64,000 nt of DNA from an uncultured Verrucomicrobiales bacterium (GCA_937928735.1 CALFVF010000023.1:1-64000); one strand, 5' to 3'. Counted from the stretch's first letter, positions 46,944 to 55,446 are shown. Numbers and translations: made by a program. The notes: generated by a model not told the origin, from the letters alone.

Positions 46944-47739
46944 GGTGCTGGTGAGAAGGAATGGCGGCTAAGAGCTGTTTGGTGTAGTCAGCTTTGGGAG
47001 ACTCAAAGACTTGCTGGGATGTCCCATACTCGACGATCTTTCCTGCTCGCATGACCGCGATATGATCGGCGATGTATTGAACCACAGAAAGATCATGGGA
47101 GATGAAGATCATTGTGAGATCCAGATCCTTACGAAGATCAAGGAGGAGATTAAGAATCTGGGATTGGATCGAAACATCTAAGGCAGAGACAGGCTCATCT
47201 GCAATAATGAGCTTGGGCTCAGGGGCGAGAGCTCTGGCAATGGCGATACGCTGGCGCTGCCCACCAGAGAACTCGTGAGGGTATTTTTTCATAAACCGTG
47301 GTGAGAGTCCGACTTTATCCATGAGTTCTGAGACGGCTGCTGTGAGTTCACTACGGCTCTTGAGCTGTGAGTGTCTCTGAGAAATGGCCTCCGCGAGCGT
47401 GGAAAATACTGTCATGCGAGGATTCAGCGAGGCATAAGGATCTTGGAAAATCATCTGGAAATCCAGCCGCCGAAGTTTGACCTCTGCCGCGCTCAGAGAG
47501 GTCAGAGACTCCCCCTGGAGCTCGATAGAGCCACTTGTGGCTGGGATCAACTGCATGACCGTGCGCGATAGCGTGGATTTGCCACACCCAGACTCGCCGA
47601 CGAGTCCGAGGATTTCACCCTTCTCGATACTTAGAGAAACCCCATCAACGGCCTTGACCCACTGCTTGGTTCTTGAAAACAAATGACCTTTGCGAGCAGG
47701 GAAATGGGTGTGCAGGGAAGTGATGGTGAGAAAGGCCAT
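46933..47739 (-). CDS. Orphan oligopeptide/dipeptide-type ABC ATPase (DppF/OppF-like)
   Basis: A 268-residue ATPase. Walker A is GESGCGKSTL, the Q-loop lies in QMIFQDPYASLNPRMTV (the NPRM context is typical of Opp/Dpp ATPases), the signature is FSGGQRQR, Walker B is LIIADEPVSALD and the H-loop is FISHDLSVV. The C-terminal VEYGTSQQVFESPKADYTKQ matches the peptide-transport subfamily, though the usual Cys-rich C-terminal oligo_HPY tail is absent. No permease, partner ATPase or binding protein is next to it in this window. It overlaps the SpoU gene by 11 bp. Confidence 0.93.
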   Translation of the reverse strand: MAFLTITSLHTHFPARKGHLFSRTKQWVKAVDGVSLSIEKGEILGLVGESGCGKSTLSRTVMQLIPATSGSIELQGESLTSLSAAEVKLRRLDFQMIFQDPYASLNPRMTVFSTLAEAISQRHSQLKSRSELTAAVSELMDKVGLSPRFMKKYPHEFSGGQRQRIAIARALAPEPKLIIADEPVSALDVSIQSQILNLLLDLRKDLDLTMIFISHDLSVVQYIADHIAVMRAGKIVEYGTSQQVFESPKADYTKQLLAAIPSHQHHAS

Positions 47740-48236
47740 GCAGAGAGAATCAGGTGGAGAGAGAACCGTGTCTAGTCTATTTCCTATGAGACTGAAGGTT
47801 AGGTAAAAAGCCCGTATTGAGGAGGGGTCAATAGGCTAGTGAAGCTCTCATGCTCTGGAGGTTTGAGGGCGTATAGGGAAGAGAGCATAGGGGAGTTTTT
47901 TAAAAAATGAAATCAACAAAAGAGGAGTGTTAGAAATGCTTAAATAGAGCGAAGCTCACGTGTAGAGTGAGTTGTGAAAACAGGGGGCTTAAATACTTTA
48001 AGAAACTTAACTACCTCAGGGGGCAAGTATGAAAAAAAATCGTCTGTGGAACTCCCTGTGGAATCGACTTTTTTAAAATACGAGCCAAGGACTTTCAAAA
48101 AAAAGCATGCTTGTCCTCAAGGCCAGAACTACAGTGTTCATCCCGCCGCCTTGAGAGGGGTAAACAAGCGTTTAGAACAAACGTGAGAAGCACCTCAAAG
48201 AGCGATCCAGCTCAAGACCCATTTGTCCACATCTAC
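47740..48236. other. dnaA upstream region, possible origin area
   Basis: A 497-bp gap between the divergent ABC gene and the dnaA start. It is AT-rich at 47890-47950 (GTTTTTTAAAAAATG). It contains one DnaA-box-like word TTGTCCACA (48223-48231, one mismatch to TTATCCACA) and two weaker TGTGGAA words near 48045-48065. These are too few to define oriC. The frame is open from a TTG at 48111 into dnaA but lacks similarity to DnaA domain I. Confidence 0.35.
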
Positions 48237-49676
48237 ATGCATTCGAAACTCGCGACCGACCTATCCGCCAAGCAGACTTCTCAAGGGACTTCAGAGGCAT
48301 CCTCTGACTCCCCAGAGCTCAAAGCTATATGGTTAAAAATCAGTGAATCATTGGCCCGCCTAGTAGGTGCTGATGCCTATGAGCGCTGGTTTAAAACAGC
48401 GTCACTAGTGAGATACAATGAAACAAGTGCCGTGGTGGAAGCCACGAGTGATATTCATCAAGTCTGGATTGAGACGAATTACTTGCCAGAACTACAGAGC
48501 GCGGTCTCAGAAGTGTTAGACGCCAGTGTCGTAAAGGTGACAGTGCCTGGTGAGAATCAAGACTTACTGGCACAACCTCGCCAACAGGGTCAGCGTTTAA
48601 AGAAATCCAGCGCCACAGGGAATGATGAATCTCTCCAGAAGAAGCTGAAGCATGTGGGCTTAAACCCTCAATTTAATTTTTCACGCTTTGTTGTTGGGCA
48701 GAATAATGAATTTGCACACGCAGCTTGCAGTGCTGTTGCCACGCAAAAAGGAATCACCTACAATCCGCTCTTCATCCATGGAGGCCCAGGACTTGGAAAA
48801 ACCCACTTAATGCAGTCGATCGGATATAGTGTGTTGCGCACCAATCCCGGCGCCAAGGTGGTGTATCTCACATGTGAAAAATTCACCAATGAGTACATCG
48901 ATGCACTCAGGAAAGGAGATATTGAAAAGTTCCGCAATAAGTACCGAAAAGTCGATATTCTACTGATTGATGATATTCAGTTTCTAGCTGCCAAAGATAA
49001 GTCTCAGGAAGAATTTTTCCACACTTTTAACACCTTGTTAGACATGCAGAGTCAGGTTGTTCTGACCAGTGACCGGCCGGCCTGCGAGATCAAAAAGCTC
49101 GAGGCGAGACTTGTCTCACGCTTTGAATGTGGACTGACAGTGGAGCTAGAGGCCCCGAGGCTCGAAACTAGAGTGGCGATTCTTAATCGCAAGATGGAGG
49201 ACTGGGATGTGAAGCTCTCTGAGGACGTCGTGTATTTCCTTGCCGAGAGAATTCGCTCCAATGTGCGCCGTCTAGAAGGGGGGCTTGTCCGTCTCGCAAC
49301 CTTCGCCTCCCTCGGAGGAGGCGGGGTGAATATCGAGCGCGCAGAGTCACTGCTCAAAGACATTCTTCGAGAAGAAGGCTCTCGCCAAATCACCATAGAT
49401 TCGATTCAGAAACAAGTCTCAGAGCACTACGATGTGCGACTGGCTGATATGAGTAGTCGCCGTCGTCCAGCCAATATCGCACACGCCCGCCAAGTGGCGA
49501 TGTTTCTAAGTAGACGCCTGACCAATAGCTCTTTGATTGAAATTGGAGACGCCTTTGGAGGCCGTGATCATGGAACAGTGATTCATGCAGTGAAAAAGGT
49601 AGAGCAGAAAATGGGACAAGACAATGGCCTCAAAGACACAGTGGATTTACTCGACGCCATGTTGCAGCGCCGCTAG
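48237..49676 (+). CDS. dnaA: Chromosomal replication initiator DnaA
   Basis: A 479-residue initiator that binds DnaA boxes and opens the origin. Domain I begins LKAIWLKISESLARLVGADAY, about 20 residues after the chosen ATG at 48237; an in-frame TTG at 48111 would add 42 residues foreign to the family. Domain III carries Walker A HGGPGLGKTHLMQ, Walker B ILLIDDIQFL and the initiator-specific LEARLVSRFECGL. Domain IV has the DnaA signature DMSSRRRPANIAHARQVAMF and the DNA-binding FGGRDHGTVIHAVKK. It is followed after 144 bp by dnaN on the same strand. Confidence 0.98.
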   Translation: MHSKLATDLSAKQTSQGTSEASSDSPELKAIWLKISESLARLVGADAYERWFKTASLVRYNETSAVVEATSDIHQVWIETNYLPELQSAVSEVLDASVVKVTVPGENQDLLAQPRQQGQRLKKSSATGNDESLQKKLKHVGLNPQFNFSRFVVGQNNEFAHAACSAVATQKGITYNPLFIHGGPGLGKTHLMQSIGYSVLRTNPGAKVVYLTCEKFTNEYIDALRKGDIEKFRNKYRKVDILLIDDIQFLAAKDKSQEEFFHTFNTLLDMQSQVVLTSDRPACEIKKLEARLVSRFECGLTVELEAPRLETRVAILNRKMEDWDVKLSEDVVYFLAERIRSNVRRLEGGLVRLATFASLGGGGVNIERAESLLKDILREEGSRQITIDSIQKQVSEHYDVRLADMSSRRRPANIAHARQVAMFLSRRLTNSSLIEIGDAFGGRDHGTVIHAVKKVEQKMGQDNGLKDTVDLLDAMLQRR

Positions 49677-49688
49677 AAGACACTACCC

Positions 49689-49720
49689 AGCCTAGGATGG
49701 ATTGTACGCTATCCTAGGCT
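49689..49720 (+). other. Perfect hairpin between dnaA and dnaN
   Basis: AGCCTAGGAT (49689-49698) and ATCCTAGGCT (49711-49720) form a 10-bp stem with a 12-nt loop. No T run follows, so it is not a standard terminator. A second small hairpin (CAAGCATT/AATGCTTG, 49750-49769) lies just beyond, in the leader of dnaN. Confidence 0.75.
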
Positions 49721-49820
49721 CTATGGAGCACCAAAGAGGAATTAGTCAACAAGCATTAAAGAATGCTTGCCTTTGTTCTGTGAAGGTTCAAGTTGTTGGC
49801 AGTTTAGAAGATTTGTCTCC

Positions 49821-50915
49821 ATGAAGTTTAACATAGCAAAACAAGCGTTTTTAGAAGCCCTTCAGCAGATGCAGCATGTTGTCAGTAATCGTGCTACATT
49901 ACCTATACTGTCTAATGTTTTGATTGAAGCCATAGATGGTAAGTTAAATATGGTGACAACAGATCTAGACGTAGGTGTGCGCGGATCTGTCGAAGCTGAA
50001 ATTCTCAAAGAAGGTGCGACTACATTGCCAGTTAGGCGCCTCGTGAGTATCATTCGCGAGCTGCCAGCAGAAGACGTTGAAGTCTCCGTGGACAGCAAGA
50101 ACTACGCGAGTATCAAATCAGGGCCATCATTCTTTAAAATTATAGGAATCGGAAAAGAAGAGTTCCCGCCACTACCCAAGTTTGATGAAGCGAGGGAATA
50201 CAGGCTCCAGCAGGGTACCCTCAAAGACGCTCTCAAAAAAACCTCCTACGCCATTTCTACTGACGAGACGCGCTACGTGCTGAATGGAATCTTCGCATCA
50301 TTTAAGGAAGGAAAAGTGACATTAGTGGCCACAGATGGGCGCCGTCTAGCGATGGTAGAGAACGAAGTAGAGTTCCCATCGAGTCACGAGTGCGATGTGA
50401 TCATCCCGACCAAAGCCGTCCAGGAACTGGGTCGCTTGCTCAGTGATGATGGCGAACTAGTGCTGCGACTCACAGACAGCCAAGTAGCCTTTGAGGTGAA
50501 TGGCACCCTGTTAGTGAGTAAGCTCATTGAGGGAAACTATCCCAACTACAAGCAGGTGATCCCCAGTAACACCACAGAGCGCATACAAATTGGCCGTGAA
50601 GCCTTCTTTGAAACAGTGCGCCGAGTGTCTCTACTCGCCTCTGACAAATCAAATTCTGTAAAACTCGTATTTGGTGAAAACAGCATTGAAATCACAGCAA
50701 ATGCGCAAGACGTAGGAGAATCCCAAGAGACAATGGATGTCCAGTACAGCGGAAAGCAGTTTGCCATCGCCTTTAATCCCGAGTTTCTCATGGCGCCATT
50801 GAAGGCGCTTACCACCGAAAACGTCTACCTCGACCTCATTGACGAAATGAGTCCAGGAGTGATTCGTATCGATGGATCATTCCTCTATGTAATCATGCCA
50901 ATGCGCGTGAGCTAA
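49821..50915 (+). CDS. dnaN: DNA polymerase III beta sliding clamp
   Basis: A 364-residue ring clamp that tethers DNA polymerase III. The ATG at 49821 gives the usual N-terminus MKFNIAKQAFLEALQQMQHV; the longer open frame adds 18 non-family residues. The three clamp domains are recognisable: RATLPILSNVLIEA and TTLPVRRLVSIIRELP in domain 1, RYVLNGIFASF and VATDGRRLAMVE in domain 2, and NPEFLMAPLKAL and YVIMPMRVS in domain 3, the latter being the conserved C-terminal MPMR. It is the second gene of the dnaA-dnaN pair, and recF is not adjacent. Confidence 0.98.
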   Translation: MKFNIAKQAFLEALQQMQHVVSNRATLPILSNVLIEAIDGKLNMVTTDLDVGVRGSVEAEILKEGATTLPVRRLVSIIRELPAEDVEVSVDSKNYASIKSGPSFFKIIGIGKEEFPPLPKFDEAREYRLQQGTLKDALKKTSYAISTDETRYVLNGIFASFKEGKVTLVATDGRRLAMVENEVEFPSSHECDVIIPTKAVQELGRLLSDDGELVLRLTDSQVAFEVNGTLLVSKLIEGNYPNYKQVIPSNTTERIQIGREAFFETVRRVSLLASDKSNSVKLVFGENSIEITANAQDVGESQETMDVQYSGKQFAIAFNPEFLMAPLKALTTENVYLDLIDEMSPGVIRIDGSFLYVIMPMRVS

Positions 50916-50924
50916 GTGCTCATA

Positions 50925-50950
50925 ATGCCAACTCAAAAAACGAACTGGAA
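50925..50950. repeat. Solitary, slightly diverged family A terminal repeat
   Basis: ATGCCAACTCAAAAAACGAA and then CTGGA, a left family A end with two or three changes. It starts 9 nt after the dnaN stop and precedes the dnaN terminator. Confidence 0.75.
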
Positions 50951-50970
50951 AAATTACTTTCAAAGAAAGA

Positions 50971-51000
50971 AAAAAGGCACCATTTGTGGGTGCCTTTTTT
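50971..51000 (+). terminator. Rho-independent terminator of dnaN
   Basis: AAAAAGGCACC (50971-50981) pairs with GGTGCCTTTTT (50989-50999), 11 bp, followed by further T. Confidence 0.92.
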
Positions 51001-51015
51001 TACGCCTTGGGACTA

Positions 51016-51058
51016 ATACCAACTCGAAAAACCAACTGGTAGAATTCCTCATTGGTAT
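51016..51058. repeat. Family A mini-element with internal deletion
   Basis: A 43-bp sequence joining a nearly complete left end (ATACCAACTCGAAAAACCAA then CTGGTAGAATT) directly to the outer 12-13 bases of the right end (CCTCATTGGTAT). About 115 bp of interior is missing. It is flanked by TAA on both sides when counted from TACC to GGTA. It lies between the converging dnaN and plsX genes. Confidence 0.85.
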
Positions 51059-51109
51059 AATCTTGAGCCGGGGCTGTGTGAGAGTATAAAGTAGCTAGTA
51101 GCCAGAACT

Positions 51110-52135
51110 CTAGGAGATTTCGCCTAGTAGAGTGAGAGCTTCCTCGATGTGTGGATTCACTTCTTGGCTGACACTCTCCACGGCAACTCGTATTGCATTT
51201 TGCATGGCGAGGGCTGAGGAACCACCATGGGAGATGATGCAGACGCCATTCACACCAAGTAGCGGGCTACCGCCATAGCTCTCATAGCTAGAGCGTTTTT
51301 TAACAGCTTTAAAGGCACCCATCGACATAGCAGCACCTAGGGCGCGCAGTGGAGAGCGCTTGAATTCGACTTTAAGCCACTTTGACATCGCTTTGGCCGT
51401 GGCTTCGGCGGTTTTGAGGATAATATTACCTGTAAAGCCGTCACATAGAATGACATCTAGCTTCGTGCCAAAGAGATCATGCCCTTCCACATTGCCAACA
51501 AACTCGAAGGGAGCTTTGCCGGTAGCCTCAAGTGCTTTGAGGAGTTGGAAGGTTTCTTTGGTGAACGCAGTTCCCTTTTCATCCTCTTCCCCATTAGACA
51601 TCAGTCCGACACGGGGTTTGGCAGATCCAAGGACGTGCTTTGCGTAAACAGCACCCATGATACCGTAAGCCAGTAGGTGCTCGGGTTTAGCCTCAGGGTT
51701 GGCCCCTGCGTCAAGTAAGCTACACACGCCGTGTTCATTTGGAAATGGAGAGGAAATTCCCGCTCGCTCAACACCCTTTAGGGTGCGCAATTTCAGCGTA
51801 GCATTGGCGACAGCTGCACCCGTATTGCCAGCGCTAATCACAGCGTCTGCATCACCTGTTTTGACTAGGCCTGTGGCAATGGCGATCGAGGACTTGCGCT
51901 TGGTACGGAGAGTTTTTGTGGCAGACTCATGCATCTCGACCACATCTTGGGCATGCACGATCTCTATGCGAGTGTCTTTAAGTTGAGCCTTAGAGCACTC
52001 TTTAGTGAGAGTGGTCTCATCTCCTACTAGAAAGAGTTTCGTAATATTCGAATTACGTTTGAGCGCTTCACGTGCTCCGTGAATATTAACGAGGGGTGCG
52101 TGATCGCCTCCCATAGCGTCTAGGGCTATGTTCAT
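51110..52135 (-). CDS. plsX: Phosphate acyltransferase PlsX
   Basis: A 341-residue enzyme making acyl-phosphate from acyl-ACP for phospholipid synthesis. Family segments: IALDAMGGDHAPLVNI at the N-terminus, DADAVISAGNTGAAVA, CSLLDAGANPEAKPEHLL, VGLMSNGEEDEKGT, EGHDLFGTKLDVILCDGFTG and a C-terminal YGGSPLLGVNGVCIISHGGS. The motif set is complete. It is the third gene of the yceD-rpmF-plsX group common in bacteria, 114 nt after rpmF. The expected fabH does not follow. Confidence 0.97.
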   Translation of the reverse strand: MNIALDAMGGDHAPLVNIHGAREALKRNSNITKLFLVGDETTLTKECSKAQLKDTRIEIVHAQDVVEMHESATKTLRTKRKSSIAIATGLVKTGDADAVISAGNTGAAVANATLKLRTLKGVERAGISSPFPNEHGVCSLLDAGANPEAKPEHLLAYGIMGAVYAKHVLGSAKPRVGLMSNGEEDEKGTAFTKETFQLLKALEATGKAPFEFVGNVEGHDLFGTKLDVILCDGFTGNIILKTAEATAKAMSKWLKVEFKRSPLRALGAAMSMGAFKAVKKRSSYESYGGSPLLGVNGVCIISHGGSSALAMQNAIRVAVESVSQEVNPHIEEALTLLGEIS

Positions 52136-52188
52136 AGGATTCTGCTTCAGTCTACTTAGTGGGGGAGCTCAACGGAGATTTTGAGCAT

Positions 52189-52224
52189 AAAAAAGCGAGC
52201 GACGGAATAGCCATCGCTTCGCTC
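52189..52224 (-). terminator. Hairpin with T run between rpmF and plsX
   Basis: On the minus strand the arms around CTATTCC (plus-strand AGCGAGCGACGG against CCATCGCTTCGCT) form an imperfect stem with one bulge, followed by six T. It is inside the rpmF-plsX group, so it may be partial or an attenuator. Confidence 0.65.
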
Positions 52225-52249
52225 AGAATGAGAATGTCCGTGTAAGGAT

Positions 52250-52432
52250 CTAGAGGGAGTCAACATTGACAACCTGGCGACCACGGTAAAATCCGCATGA
52301 TGGGCATGCGATATGCCCAGGAACTCGAGTCTCGCACTCAGGGCATGACTTAAGAAGAGGTGCACGCCAGCGGTTCGCGCCACGGCGCATCTTTTGCTTC
52401 ATCTTTGATGTTCTTCTTTTTGGAACTGCCAT
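52250..52432 (-). CDS. rpmF: 50S ribosomal protein L32
   Basis: A 60-residue protein (MAVPKRRTSKMKQKMRRGAN onward) with the zinc-ribbon cysteines CPEC and CPSC intact (C+ form) and the usual GHIACPSCGFYRGRQVV end. The length and start match the family. It is 113 nt after the YceD-like gene and before plsX. Confidence 0.98.
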   Translation of the reverse strand: MAVPKRRTSKMKQKMRRGANRWRAPLLKSCPECETRVPGHIACPSCGFYRGRQVVNVDSL

Positions 52433-52545
52433 AATATGTAGTGGTTATAGTTGTAAGAAAGTGTGTCGATGTGTCTGTTTCAATGCTTCAGAGAGTTGTT
52501 TGAATCATCTGAGTCTTGAGTATTCTGCATTACAAGAAGTGCGTC

Positions 52546-53058
52546 TTACTGAGCAGATTCTGGGTGATCAGGTAAGTCACCTAGTTGGTCTAGCGTATTC
52601 CAGTCTGAGTTGCTTCGTGTTTGGGAGGCGGGGTTTACACCATCATCAGTGGGTTTGTCTACTGCTAAATAGCGTGGATTTACCTCACAGGGCATTGGCT
52701 CGTCTGCTTGGTCACACCTTGGGTGTGCAGGGAACTCGATGAGAACCTCTTCTCGTAGAGCCTCTGTGACATCCATAACACTTCCACTGAGTTCGAGGGC
52801 GATAGCGCTCTGCTCAATAAAGATGGTTTTCAAAAAGGTCTGATTCGTGACCACGCACTGGAATTGGAAGGCGGCTTCTAGTGAGCCTTGGAGTAAAATT
52901 TCGTTCTCAAAGCATTGAATAAACAAATCGTAGTGAAGGGGGGATATAGACTTAGCATCATTCTTGGTGAGCTCAAAGAGAATGCCATCGAGCTCGCCGC
53001 AGAGAGCGAGGCCTTCTTCTGGGATTAAGGTGGTGTCTATTTCGAGTTTGGACTTCAT
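52546..53058 (-). CDS. YceD/DUF177 family protein
   Basis: A 170-residue protein from the ATG at 53058. The core contains LQGSLEAAFQFQCVVTNQTF with a single Cys and a later FPAHPRCDQ, where the family (E. coli YceD, plant DUF177) has conserved Cys and an acidic C-terminus linked to 23S rRNA accumulation. The C-terminal 30 residues are Asp/Pro-rich and less conserved. The match is moderate in sequence but the position directly before rpmF and plsX is the classical one. The longer frame adds 11 residues and is less likely. Confidence 0.85.
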   Translation of the reverse strand: MKSKLEIDTTLIPEEGLALCGELDGILFELTKNDAKSISPLHYDLFIQCFENEILLQGSLEAAFQFQCVVTNQTFLKTIFIEQSAIALELSGSVMDVTEALREEVLIEFPAHPRCDQADEPMPCEVNPRYLAVDKPTDDGVNPASQTRSNSDWNTLDQLGDLPDHPESAQ

Positions 53059-53143
53059 TATGACGTGATTGGGTAGCGAGTGGTTCCTCAACAGGGTAGT
53101 TTCACAACTGTTTTCCTATTGCACTGGGAAACATATTTGCACT

Positions 53144-54910
53144 CTATGGGAGAGGATCAGAATCTGCCGCCTGTTTGTACATCCAGTGGTGGATGACTGA
53201 TGGGTCTAGTTTACCCTCGAATAGATAGAGATCATCAATGTGGCAAGGAATGGTCTGGACGTGACTGCGGTGGATGCCGCCTCCAAGACTGAGTGTCTGG
53301 CTGTTCTCTGAGTCTATAATGGTCTCAATAGGGATGCGTTTTGAGGAAGGGGTGGCTGACTGGATTGGTTGTTGGTTGCCGTTTAAATAGAGGGAAAAAG
53401 GCTGTTTAGCTGAACTATCTTGGATGATAGTTAGGTGCACCCATTCTCCAGTGGGAAGATTCACTAAACCATGAAATTGGTCCGCTCCCAGTGAGATGCT
53501 AGGGCTGTAGCGGCCATCACTACGAGGATGAAGTCTTAGTTGCCATTCTGAATTTTTGGTGCTGGAGGGAGCTCCCCAGGAGAGTATGGGGGGCACGGGA
53601 AGTACTCTTGATTGAAATTGTTTTGGGAGTTTGAGCCAGAGCATGACCGTGCGGTCAGTTGCTCCTTGAATACCAGGCCAAGACGTACGCATATGTTCTC
53701 CCTGGTTTTGGAAGGCGATGGCTTTTTGGTGAAACCCAGACACGAGTTTTGTATTGCGAGTGCGCGTGGCGGAGCGCCACTGGGCACGTGTGGATTTGGC
53801 ATAGCTGGCGGTGCCTTCTGAAGGTAGGTAATTTGCGCCATTGAGTTTATCAAAGCTCCAGTGAATGTAGGGTGGTGTTTCTGGTAGACTGGTTAGGTAC
53901 TGTGAGGGTTTATTGACATTGTAGAGCTTGCCCTCAGTGTTACAGCCGAGGGTGGCGCCCGTGTAGACGGTGTGCTCTGTTTTGGGTTTGGCAAGGCTGC
54001 TGACTTGCACGCTGCCCTCAAAGACAGTGAGTTGATCATCAAGTGTCTTGCGGGCGAGAACGCCGAACTTAGTTCCTAGATCAACATTTTTTGTTTGGCT
54101 CGTAGTGACTGTGAATCCTTGCCCGCGCTCGTTCACGTGAAACCAGCCTTTGCCAACGGGTAATTGAATGTGTTTCTCATCCTGGATTGTGAATTCCGCA
54201 GGAGCCTCAATAACCCCGCGCACTCCATTGGCGTAGTTAATTTGGACAAACCCCGCTTTGAGCTGAATGCGGTCTCCAGAGAAGATTTGGTGATAACTGG
54301 CGATGGACTTTTTTAAGAAATTTTTCTCACTCTGATAGAGAGTAACCTTTGAGCCAGATGCAGGCTGAATGGAGGCGATGAACTTAGGAGAATCTTCCGA
54401 TGGCGATAGTGTGAAGAGATTCTCGCTTGAAGATCCTAAGTTCTTAATGGATTGGCCAAAAAAGAGTAGTGTGGAAATCGCAATGACTGCGGCACTACTC
54501 CATGTGAGAATGCTCAGAATGCTAGATGTTGCCCCTTGGATGAGGGGTGTATTCTCCGAATAAACGGGCTCAATGGGTTCAATGTTTCTAACTGGTGTAG
54601 CCGTGATGACTGGAACGAGAGTGGTTTTTAATGAGAGGAATCCTGAGTTTTTGATCGGCTTTTCAGGCTCTTGCGAGATCGTGGGCTCTGGCTGCTTAGG
54701 CATCACGAGAGGAATCTCACTGGAGAGCACCATCTGATCTTCGCCTTGTGAGTGAATGTCTAGAGTGTTTTGAAATTCGACGTGATCTAAATAAGTTTCT
54801 CGGGCATCTGGATTGATGCGCAGCTCCATCTGGAGAGCGTCGAAGTCATCGTCTGTGATGAGTCCTTCCAAGAGATCATGGATGGACTGGTCGAGGGATT
54901 CGGGGGTCAT
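53144..54910 (-). CDS. FecR-domain and LamG-domain membrane protein (anti-sigma partner)
   Basis: A 588-residue protein. The N-terminal part (about 1-80) resembles the cytosolic end of PVC sigma-regulating FecR proteins (LLEGLITDDDFDALQMELRI). A single TM lies near residues 130-155 (TWSSAAVIAISTLLFFGQSI). A FecR-type domain follows (about 215-310, with FVQINYANGVRGVIEAPAEF and VDLGTKFGVLARK), then a LamG/concanavalin-like domain (about 350-580, with WSFDKLNGANYLPSEGTASY and WVHLTIIQDSSAKQPFSLYL). The start overlaps the sigma-factor stop by 4 bp. It likely holds the sigma factor at the membrane; targets are unknown. Confidence 0.9.
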   Translation of the reverse strand: MTPESLDQSIHDLLEGLITDDDFDALQMELRINPDARETYLDHVEFQNTLDIHSQGEDQMVLSSEIPLVMPKQPEPTISQEPEKPIKNSGFLSLKTTLVPVITATPVRNIEPIEPVYSENTPLIQGATSSILSILTWSSAAVIAISTLLFFGQSIKNLGSSSENLFTLSPSEDSPKFIASIQPASGSKVTLYQSEKNFLKKSIASYHQIFSGDRIQLKAGFVQINYANGVRGVIEAPAEFTIQDEKHIQLPVGKGWFHVNERGQGFTVTTSQTKNVDLGTKFGVLARKTLDDQLTVFEGSVQVSSLAKPKTEHTVYTGATLGCNTEGKLYNVNKPSQYLTSLPETPPYIHWSFDKLNGANYLPSEGTASYAKSTRAQWRSATRTRNTKLVSGFHQKAIAFQNQGEHMRTSWPGIQGATDRTVMLWLKLPKQFQSRVLPVPPILSWGAPSSTKNSEWQLRLHPRSDGRYSPSISLGADQFHGLVNLPTGEWVHLTIIQDSSAKQPFSLYLNGNQQPIQSATPSSKRIPIETIIDSENSQTLSLGGGIHRSHVQTIPCHIDDLYLFEGKLDPSVIHHWMYKQAADSDPLP

Positions 54911-55446
54911 GATTGTGCGGTGCCGAGCTTGGTGTGAACGCAGTTGCGTAAGGCTGTGCGAACACGAAATAATGTGGCTCTTAGGGAGTCTGCATTTTGG
55001 TTTGTCTTGCGGGCGAATTTTGCAAGGGAAGTTCCTTTGCTGTAGCGCGCCATGACAAGTTTTCTTTGTTCGGGAGAGAGGATGTTTAAGCAGTTCTGGA
55101 GGGCGAAAAGGCGGCGATCTGTCTGATCTTCGGTGATTTCAGCCTCACTTGCAATGAGGTCGAGAAGGGTGTCGTCGAGTTGGTGTTGCTTTTTGTTTAC
55201 AGCTTTTTGTCTGTAGTTTTGCACCTCGTAGCGGGCAATTGTGAAGGCCCATGCTTTGAAGTTTGTACCTGGCTCAAATGTATTCATTTTCTTCCAGATG
55301 GTCACATTAGCCTCCTGAAGGAGATCGTTGACGTCTGGGCTGCCAGGCATAAGAGAAACAATAAATGAGCGCAGAGCCATCTGATGTTTTGTCAGCAAGC
55401 TGATAAACTCTGTGTAAGCTTCTGGTGTTATTTCTGGCACATTCAT
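54907..55446 (-). CDS. ECF-type RNA polymerase sigma factor (PVC group)
   Basis: A 179-residue sigma-70 factor of the ECF type. Region 2 is seen in SFIVSLMPGSPDVNDLLQEA and WKKMNTFEPGTNFKAWAFTI, and region 4 in LSPEQRKLVMARYSKGTSLA and LRATLFRVRTALRNCVH, with a helix-turn-helix between. The LLQEANVTIWKK phrase fits the Rhodopirellula/Verrucomicrobium sigma family. The 4-bp overlap with the FecR-LamG gene marks a sigma/anti-sigma pair. Its target promoters cannot be read from sequence. Confidence 0.93.
   Translation of the reverse strand: MNVPEITPEAYTEFISLLTKHQMALRSFIVSLMPGSPDVNDLLQEANVTIWKKMNTFEPGTNFKAWAFTIARYEVQNYRQKAVNKKQHQLDDTLLDLIASEAEITEDQTDRRLFALQNCLNILSPEQRKLVMARYSKGTSLAKFARKTNQNADSLRATLFRVRTALRNCVHTKLGTAQS

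Noticed and set aside
48111-48236. TTG start for dnaA
   Set aside because: The extra 42 residues have no similarity to DnaA domain I, which begins after the ATG at 48237.
52461-52742. A 93-codon frame on the plus strand
   Set aside because: It overlaps the YceD-like gene and has no recognisable features; the operon context supports the minus strand.
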